DNA of 64,000 nucleotides from Dillenia suffruticosa (lineage: Eukaryota > Streptophyta > Magnoliopsida > Dilleniales > Dilleniaceae), in assembly GCA_033439265.1 (NCBI GenBank), contig JAVTVX010000015.1:23117947-23181946 (forward strand), in the 5' to 3' direction. The translations under genes and the position numbers were made by a program. The notes beneath the pieces were generated by a model. The model searched no databases, was not told the origin of the DNA, and was given only the letters and a program-made list of their open reading frames with translations. Shown piece by piece: positions 56,651-64,000 of the stretch. Position 1 is the stretch's first letter. Every line of letters begins with the position of its first letter.

Positions 56651-58440
56651 TTAAAAGATCTGGTTATCTAGATCCCAACTATAGATCCATAAACAAATGT
56701 GGGTACCATCGTGCTATCTCAAAGTCTAGCTCCCACGATAACTCCTCGTATATGTGATGTCACCACAAAATATTAACCAACTGAATTGTCTTGCTCCTCA
56801 ACTGTTTCTCACTAACATTTAAAATCTGAATGGGCCACTTGATGTAGATCAAATTCTTCCCAATTTGAGGTAGTTCATGGTTAATCACATGTGACTTATC
56901 TAGTCTATACCAACAAAGCATAAAAACATGGAAAGTTAGACGGATATCCTTTGGATCATGCATTAAGGCTAACATGTACGCTGAATTGCCAACTCTATCC
57001 AAGATCTCAAATAGACCCACATATCTCAAAATTAGTTACCTCTTTTTCTTTTCAAAATGAACCACTCCCTTGACCGGTGAGATTGAAAAAATTCTTCTCC
57101 CCTTTATTAAGATCTAGTTCCTAATGATATGTATCAGCATAACTTTTCTAGTAATATGAGCTATCATAAACTTCTCATAGATGATGACCACTTGCTCAAT
57201 AGTCTCTTACAGATAAATTGACTCCACACTGTGCCCAACTCCGTGTATACTTGTGGTCTCTCACCAACCTCATTCTAATACAATGGAGTCCTACATTGAT
57301 GACTATATAGAGTCTCAACAATGTCATCTCAATGCTAAATATGCAAACTCAACCAAGATAAGATGCTTTTCCCAACTACCCTTGAGCTCATGTACACAAG
57401 CTCTTAACATGTCCTCTAGTGTTTAAATAGTCCTCTCTAACAAGCAATCAGTTTATGAATAATAATCAACGGAGAAGTAGAGTTTGGTCCGTAATTGTGC
57501 CTTCAAATTCTCCTAAATGGGGGACCCAAATTGTGGTTTCCTATTGGAGGCTATAGAAATTGATACCCCATGATTAGCTAGACTTTGTGAGTCAGTCTAC
57601 TAAATGGCATCACAACCTCTTGTCATCCTCGGTAAACTCAAAACAAAATCCATGTTAATGTACTCTTATTTCCACTGAGGAATCTTTGTCGACTCAACTC
57701 GCTGGCCTTTAGTGCTCAACTTTGATTTGCTGACATTGATAGACAAATTCGGTCACATGTTTCATCACATTAGACCACAAATAGTAAACCCAGAGATCCG
57801 TATGCATCTTCATCATACCAAGGTGAATAAAAACAAGATGAATTATGTGCCTCCTCAAGCATCAACTGTCACAAACAATGAGTTTTGGGGATAACCACTC
57901 AACCCTTAAACTTAATTACACCATAAGCTAAATTGAAACTTGACTTCCCCCTTTAGCATAGGCCCTCAACTTGATTACACCTTAAACTGTCACAAACAAT
58001 GAGTTTTGGGGATAACCACTCAACCCTTAAACTTAATTACACCATAAGCTAAACTGAAACTTGACTTCCCCCTTTAGCATAGGCCCTCAACTTGATTACA
58101 CCTTAAACTGTCACAAACAATGAGTTTTGGGGATAACCACTCAACCCTTAAACTTAATTACACCATAAGCTAAACTGAAACTTGACTTCCCCCTTTAGCA
58201 TAGGCCCTCAACTTGATTACACATTGAGTATAGTCTTGGGTGAAATTTCCTCCTTTAACTTAAGCATTTCCTTATCAACTTGATAAGCATCCCTGATCAT
58301 ATCAAGTAAAGTCAACCGAACCAGAAATCTAGCAAGCAAACAACCCCAATTAGTTACCTCTATATCGGTACTTGATCGATCAAACTAAGAACTAACTTAA
58401 TACATCTCATGTACAATCATTCAACATATACATGATCTAT
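56651..58440 (-). pseudogene. Gypsy E integrase remnant
   Basis: The minus-strand frame at about 57029-56700 reads MRYVGLFEILDRVGNSAYML, FHVFMLCWYRLDKSHVINHE, ILNVSEKQLRSKTIQLV and EELSWELDFEIARWYPHLF. This is the integrase C-terminal part of a Del/Reina-like Gypsy element. Farther right are remnants of the integrase core (about 57200-57750) and of the segment before it (about 58230-58400, LGCLLARFLVRLTLLDMI). A 121-bp triplication lies between these. It is an old fossil with many breaks, same strand as Gypsy D but a different copy. Confidence 0.75.
57864..58226. repeat. 121-bp tandem triplication
   Basis: AACTGTCACAAACAATGAG begins at 57864, 57985 and 58106, exactly 121 bp apart. The three units look nearly identical; I noted only single-base differences. 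The last unit ends in TTGATTACAC near 58222. The near identity contrasts with the decayed element around it, so the expansion is recent. Confidence 0.95.
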
Positions 58441-59011
58441 TTTAGAAGAGTATTTTGTCCTTAATTTTGTGCTTGATAAAGGTTATCCTTTCATGTTTTA
58501 TCAGATTTATTGAGCAACGTTGGGTAATGAGAAGGAGTTCAAACTTATAGAATTCGGTCCAGTAACTTTGTTCGTGTGAAGCAATTTGAAGGTTGTGTAA
58601 AAGAGCTTGATGGCATATACAAGCGTTTACCATCAGATAATGCAATTTAGAGCCACTTTCAAGTGCGTTTAGGTGCTTTTAGGTTTGGGGTGATAGTTCG
58701 GAGAATAGGTCCATAGAGAACATCGGTTTTTCCAAAGATATTTGAGGTTTCTAGTGTATTTCAGTATTTTCATTTGCCTCCGATTTATAAATTGTACATA
58801 AGTCAAGTTTTTTCCTAATGTGGAGTTTACATAGAACAAACCATGAACACGGGCAAAAGGCAAAGTTGCTGCAGCAAGGCATGCTTCATTTGCCATTTTA
58901 ATTGTTTTGGTGTACTTTAATTTATTCAAGTTTATTTATTTTTCTTATTTTAGGATGAGTTGTTTAAGAGTTAAATTATTTCTAAGCCACTTTTAGATGT
59001 GCTAAGGAAAT
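58441..59011. other. Unassigned stretch between Gypsy E and Copia-3
   Basis: AT-rich, no recognised gene or element; two minus-strand frames of 67 and 86 codons have no known features. It may belong to an unrecognised LTR. Confidence 0.4.
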
Positions 59012-60363
59012 TGTTGTTAAATCCTAATCTTTTGATGACAACAAAACATTACATTTGTTATTAATCAATTTACTCAGTCTACAGGTCTCAATTTACTCAG
59101 TCTTAAAGATAAAATTTTATTGAGTTAAGATTAATTTCTATAATTAAAAGATAGAGGCACTGGTTTTATAAAGGTTTATCATGGATAAGAAGTAAAACAG
59201 AAACTAACTATCTAAACAAAGATTAAACTATCTAAACACAAGCATAAAACCAGTTAGCATAGAAGAATGCCTCTATAGAATAAGTCGTGGCACTGTCTAG
59301 AAGCTATAGAATTTAAGCAATTTTGGATCAAATGTGATTTTATTTTAAATCAAGACCCAGTTCAACAGATTAAGTACATATTGGGTACTACACTATGTCT
59401 AGAAATATGTTTAAATACATCATGAAAGGTTCAAGTGATTGAAGATTTAAATTCAAATCATTTTCTATAGTAGAAGCAAGAGTTCAGAGGATAAGAAAGC
59501 TTATATATCCTGGAACAACAAGGTAATTTTTATGGGATGTTTGGTCATTTGTAACTTCTCCAACAGTCCACCATTTTTAAATTTGAAAAAACCACTTTCA
59601 AGAGGGATTGTTGATATTTAAATTCAAATATTTGAAGATGTAAAAATCAAAGGATAAGTTAGAGAAAATCAAGCATGAAATTAACAATTTATTTAGATTT
59701 TTACTACAGTAAAAATTTTGGGAAGCCAACTTTGCAACATTAAAGCTTTTCAATGGTGACCAGTTTTGAAACAACTCTTCCTGGGGTTTAAAGTTCAATA
59801 TACAGAGAATACTTAACATCTTTTATAGAGTCATTTTGATATTTAGGGAGTGAGATATTAGTTCTGAAAGTTGGCTATTTGAAAAACATCGATTGTCTAT
59901 CAGCTATAGGTCTGTATCAGTTTCCCTATTTTGCAGAGATTGTTTTGTCTGTTACGTACTGTTAAGCTTCAGAAAAGCTTGGAGTGAGATTGAGGAAGGT
60001 AAATAGATTAGTTGAGTGAGAGTTAAGATAGAGTGTTTGTTGGACTAAGTCATCTTCAAGGTTGGAGGTGTAGAGTATCAACAATAGTAGATGTACTCAA
60101 GATTGTAACTCTCAGTGATAGTGGAAAATAGTAGTTGCCAGACCCCATCTTGCTGAGTTAGAAGAGTGGACGTAGACATAAGGTCAACCACCGTAAAAAT
60201 TGGTTTGATCTCCTATTTTTTGCTTTTTTTTTTTTTTTTTTTGCATACTTACTTCCATTTGCATATAATTTGGCCTTAGGACTATTTAAGTTTTAAGTGG
60301 AAAAAAATCTAAAATTGAGATCAATCAATTCAACCCCCTTCTTGATTGCCATATGGACCAACA
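59012..60363 (+). repeat. Copia-3 probable 5' LTR
   Basis: It starts TGTTGTTAAATCCTAATC, a start known from SIRE-like LTRs, and ends GGACCAACA directly before the primer-site remnant. Length 1.35 kb fits the lineage. A run of about 20 T lies near 60223-60242. The other LTR is outside the window. Confidence 0.65.
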
Positions 60364-60419
60364 ATGGTATTAAAGTATGTGCTCTACTCTACAAAAGTGA
60401 CTACTTCTAAGCAAAAGAT

Positions 60420-61980
60420 CCAATGGCTTCATGCTTCGTCTTTGGGTGAGCCATAAATAGGACTCCATATTTTGATGGAGTAAAATTTTCTCATTAGAAG
60501 TGTTAGATGGAGACCTTTATTAAAACCATATATTATGAAGTATAGGAGGTTATCTCCTTTGGAGATTTAGATGTTAAACCCCTTATCATAATAGCAGAAG
60601 ATAAGAGAAAGATCTCAATAAACTTTAGGGCAAAACATTTACTTTTATGTGCTGCTTCTCCTACGAAGTTTAATCTTTTTTCTTGTGCTATCACTAAGGA
60701 CATTTGGGCCAAGTTGTGCATTAATCACGAGGGAAAAAACACTATTAAGGAAACTCGATTTAACCTCTTAATGGTGGAGTATGAATTATTTAAAATTCAA
60801 CTAGGAGAACTTATAAAAGATATGTTTAATTGTTTTCCTACTATTACTAATGAGCTTGATTCTCTTGGAAAGTCATTTTCAAATATAGATTTAATAAGAA
60901 AAATACTTTGAATCCTTCCTAAAGCTTGGGATGCGAAGAATACTTCTATTGAAGAGGCTTAAGACCTGTCCCAACTCTCCTTGAATTAGCTAATAGGGAA
61001 GCTGATGTCATTTGAGTCAAAAGTCTTCCACAATGCAGAATCTGAAACCAAAAGGATAGCAGATTGCATTTCCTATGAAAGACACCGCAAAATTTGATAA
61101 AGATGATAGTAGTAAAGATGAGCTGAATCTGTTAACAAAAAGGCTATTCTGAGTCCTTAAAAAGAGAGGTAAAAAATTCAATAAATTTAAGAACACTAAT
61201 GTCTCTTGAGAGCTCACTTATAATGCTGGAAAAAGCAGAAAAATGAAGGAAAAGAAAAATGAGATTATCTATTTCGAATGCGAGAAACCGAGATATATCA
61301 AGTATAAATGTCCAGTCTTGATGAAGAAGCTGCAGAAATTCTAGAAGAAGGGAAAGGCAATGATGACTATTTGGAGTGATTTGGAGTAGTCTGATTCTAA
61401 TTCAGAGTCTAAGGTTCTTGAAAACGTAGAAGGGGCTAACTTTTGTTTCATGATAGACACAAAGGTGAATTTTAATTCAAACCTTTCTGCAGATTTCAAT
61501 TCTGAATTTAATGAATTGCTAAAGGATAATCTAAGTTAATTTGTTGAATCTTGGATTTGGAAAATGAAAAAGATATTTTGAAACAAAGAAATTTAGTTTT
61601 TAACTCTGAATTTATAGCACTTAAGTCTGAAAATATTATTTTTAAAAGAAAAGGTTAGTTGTTTGAAAACTAGAGTTGAGAATTTGTTAAAGTTTGTAGA
61701 AACTACTTTCCAAAATTTTAATGATAGTGATGAAAAATTATCAAGGTTTCTTTCAATTCAAAGAAAAAACTTTTCCAAAAGTGGTTTAGGCTATACAAAT
61801 GAAAATGGAACTGATTTACAAATTAACAAAATAGTTTTTATGAGAGCTAAAGAAAACAAACAGATTGAAAACTCACAAACTACAAAATTCAAGCATAAAA
61901 GCAATAGACATAGAGGCAGTGCTTATAGGGGTAGAAGAAAACGTGAAATTGCATATTTTGAAAAAAAAAATTAGAAATCA
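60420..61980 (+). pseudogene. Copia-3 gag with SIRE-type extension
   Basis: The UBN2-type gag core at about 60590-60960 includes CINHEGKNTIKETRFNLLMV, YELFKIQLGELIKDMFNCF and LDSLGKSFSNIDLIRKIL. A CCHC-like knuckle near 61275-61315 follows (YFECEKPRYIKYKC). Then comes a long extension rich in Ser, Asp, Lys and Leu with LKTRVENLLKFVETTF and a FSKSGLGYTNENG motif at about 61645-61820, which marks the SIRE lineage. Particle-forming role by family. Broken fossil. Confidence 0.8.
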
Positions 61981-62199
61981 GTCCAAATTTTGGAAATTTT
62001 GTTTTGTGCATTTAAGATACAAACTAAGAAATAATAATTATGACTGTTTTAGAAATAAAAATAATTTTTTTGCTATATTTGTCAGACATTTGATCACATT
62101 GCTAGATATTATTTTATTAACAAGCTTAATTCTCATAAAAAAAATTAATTTTAGCACAAACTTGTTTTCTAATGGCCCCAAACTTGTTTGGGTTTCTAA

Positions 62200-64000
62200 G
62201 CATAGATATCTTTTTATTTAATATGTGCAGAAACATAATGCATGATTTAAAGGAAAATGGTATTTGGACAGTAGATGTTCGAGACATTTGACGGGAGATG
62301 TCTCTTTGTTCATAAAGTGGAGAGAAAAGATCAAGGGCTTGTAACTTTTGGAAATAATCAAAAATAAAAAATTATTGACAAGAGAATCGTCGATATAAAT
62401 TCTTTTAACATTAAAAGTACTTTACTTGTGGATGGTTTAATGTATAATATTTTAAGTGTAAGCCAATTATGTGATAATAAGAAAATATAAGATAAAATTT
62501 TTAATGGAATTAAACTTGGAAATATTTATTTGATTAAATCGACAATTTTAGTTTATTTAAGAGAAAATTGTTTAATGTCTATAAATAAAGATATTCTTGC
62601 ATGGAATAAAAAATTAGGACATGTAAATTTTAGAAATGTTATCTAAGAAAACTTTGATTAGAGACTTACCAAAAAAAAATTAAAAAAATACATTCATTGT
62701 GATGCATGTTCTCTCAATAAATAAATAAAATCATCTTTTAAAAATAAGGATTATATCTCAACATCTAGATCTTTAAAAATTTTGCATATGAATTTATTTA
62801 AACCAATTAAAACTCAAAATTTAGGAAACAAATAAATATGATTTTGTAATTGTAGATTATTTTTTTAATATAAAATTGTAGTTATTTTTTCTATATTTAC
62901 TTTGGTTTTATTTTTAGGTAATAAAAATGATGCATTTGAGTCATTTAAAATTTTTCGAAGAAAATTCAAAATGAGAAAAGTTTTAAAATATGTAGTTTTA
63001 GAATGGATCATGAAAAAGAATTTGATAATATAGAATTTTTATAATATTGCAATAAAAAAAGGAATATTTTTTGGCATCTTATACACCCCCAACAAAATGG
63101 AATAGTTGAGTATAAAAATAGGACAATTAAAGAAATGACAGAATTATGTTAAATGATAATAATGTAGAAAAATATTTTGGACCAAGACGGCTTCTACGAC
63201 ATGTTACATAATTAATAGAGTTTATACTAAGTTTTTGATAAATAAAATACCCTATGAAATTTTTAAATGTAGAAAATCTAGTGTTTCATATTTTCACACA
63301 TTCGGTTGCACATGTTACATTTTGAAAAATAATTTAAATACTCTTGATAAATTTGATTAAAAAGTTATAAAACGAATTTTTTTTTGTTGCTTATTAAATA
63401 GAAAAGCATTTAAAATTTTTAATAAAGAATCTAGGGTTGTAGAAAAAACAATTATGTTAAGTTTCATAAAAATGAATTTCAAAATTAGTAAATGAAAAAG
63501 ATAATAAAAATATAACACCACATGAGCTCCCACATAAAAATGATAAAAAAATTAATGTAGAAAAGGAAAATGGGCCTAGGGAAGAGGTCATTAGAAATTG
63601 AAAATTTTTTCTTAGTTACTTATAAGATCATATTATCGTTGATACATATGAATGCACAAAAACTAGGTCAAGTTATAGAAATATAGAAAACTAAGTTGTA
63701 TTATTATCTAGCATAGAGCCGAAAAGTATAAAAGAAGCTCTTAAGTATGAAAATTGAATAAAAATAATGCAAAATGAATTAAATCAATTTAAAAAATATA
63801 AATATATGATCATTAGTATTCAATCCAAATGATATATCTATACTTGGAACAAAATGACATTTTTGAAATAAAATGGATGAAAATAGAAATATTATAAGAA
63901 ATAAAGATCGATTAGTTGCAAAAAGATATTTTCAAGAAAAATAAATAGATTATAATGAAACATTTATACCAGTAGCTAGGTTAGAGGCAATTAGGTTACT
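62200..64000 (+). pseudogene. Copia-3 pol: protease, integrase and start of RT
   Basis: Plus-strand pieces: protease start with SRHLTGDVSLFIKW (about 62275) and LLVDGLMYNILSVSQLCD (about 62422-62475); integrase pieces through about 63320, including an HPQQNGIVE-like word near 63085 and AFTCYIINRVYTK-like words near 63200; and RT from about 63760, ending at the window edge in ETFIPVARLEAIRL. Order protease, integrase, RT identifies Copia. Many breaks and strong AT bias. Confidence 0.8.

Larger units (their letters stand above)
59012..64000 (+). mobile_element. Copia-3: SIRE-like Copia element, cut by window end
   Basis: A likely 5' LTR (59012-60363) is followed by a decayed primer site (TGGTATTAAAG at 60365), gag with a long C-terminal extension, protease, integrase and the start of RT, all plus-strand, until the window ends inside RT (PVARLEAIRL). 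The gag extension with a coiled-coil stretch and a SGLGYTNENG motif is typical of the SIRE/Maximus lineage of plant Copia elements. The coding part has many breaks and is very AT-rich. The 3' LTR is outside the window, so age cannot be estimated. Confidence 0.8.

Noticed and set aside
1-64000. A bacterial-type defence or biosynthetic system
   Set aside because: All recognisable coding DNA is plant transposable element sequence or the plant sulfotransferase; there are no operon-like gene runs.

Overview
This window looks like nuclear DNA of a flowering plant, most likely a dicot, from a repeat-rich, AT-rich part of a chromosome. The evidence is the mix of elements: Copia and Gypsy LTR elements with initiator-methionine tRNA primer sites (TGGTATCAGAGC), a CACTA (En/Spm-type) DNA transposon with a TNP2-type transposase, and one plant cytosolic sulfotransferase gene. 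I see no rRNA, no intact tRNA gene, no CRISPR, and no bacterial or organellar gene set. Apart from the sulfotransferase, almost every recognisable coding stretch belongs to a transposable element, and nearly all are decayed.

Layout, left to right. (1) 1-12803: an old minus-strand Gypsy element (A) whose left LTR runs off the window. A piece of a second Gypsy element (B: gag plus a 3.8-kb LTR) sits in its middle. Gypsy A itself lies in the RNase H part of an old plus-strand Copia copy, whose tail is at 12804-13880. (2) 15340-21630: an old plus-strand Gypsy element of Tat type (C) with both LTRs. Its reverse transcriptase is split by a 1.75-kb patch of other repeats, and it carries a 93-bp tandem array. 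(3) 23092-31773: a sulfotransferase gene on the minus strand, cut in two by a plus-strand Copia element (Copia-1, 23553-31230, target duplication TAGTT). (4) About 33531-53700: a minus-strand Gypsy element (D) that received two later insertions: the CACTA transposon (33690-43210, duplication ACG) and a second Copia element (Copia-2, 44385-51944, duplication GGAGT). (5) 56651-58440: integrase remnant of another minus-strand Gypsy (E) with a fresh-looking 121-bp triplication. (6) 59012-64000: a third Copia element (Copia-3, SIRE-like), running off the right edge.

The best-preserved unit is the CACTA transposon. Its 12-bp inverted ends are CACTACAAAAAA, and its subterminal arrays of GACGAA-type motifs repeat every 30 bp. 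It carries a TNP2-like gene and a Transposase_24/TNPA-like gene, both on the minus strand, and a very GC-rich tandem-repeat block just upstream of the transposase. That layout recalls the GC-rich control region of maize Spm. The transposase has several breaks, so this copy is probably not self-sufficient.

The sulfotransferase retains all three family signatures (PKCGTTW, CRN, RKREVGDW), but its upstream half has about three frame changes and the Copia insertion separates the halves. It is a pseudogene in this assembly. All coordinates and counts were read by eye; divergence figures are hand estimates.
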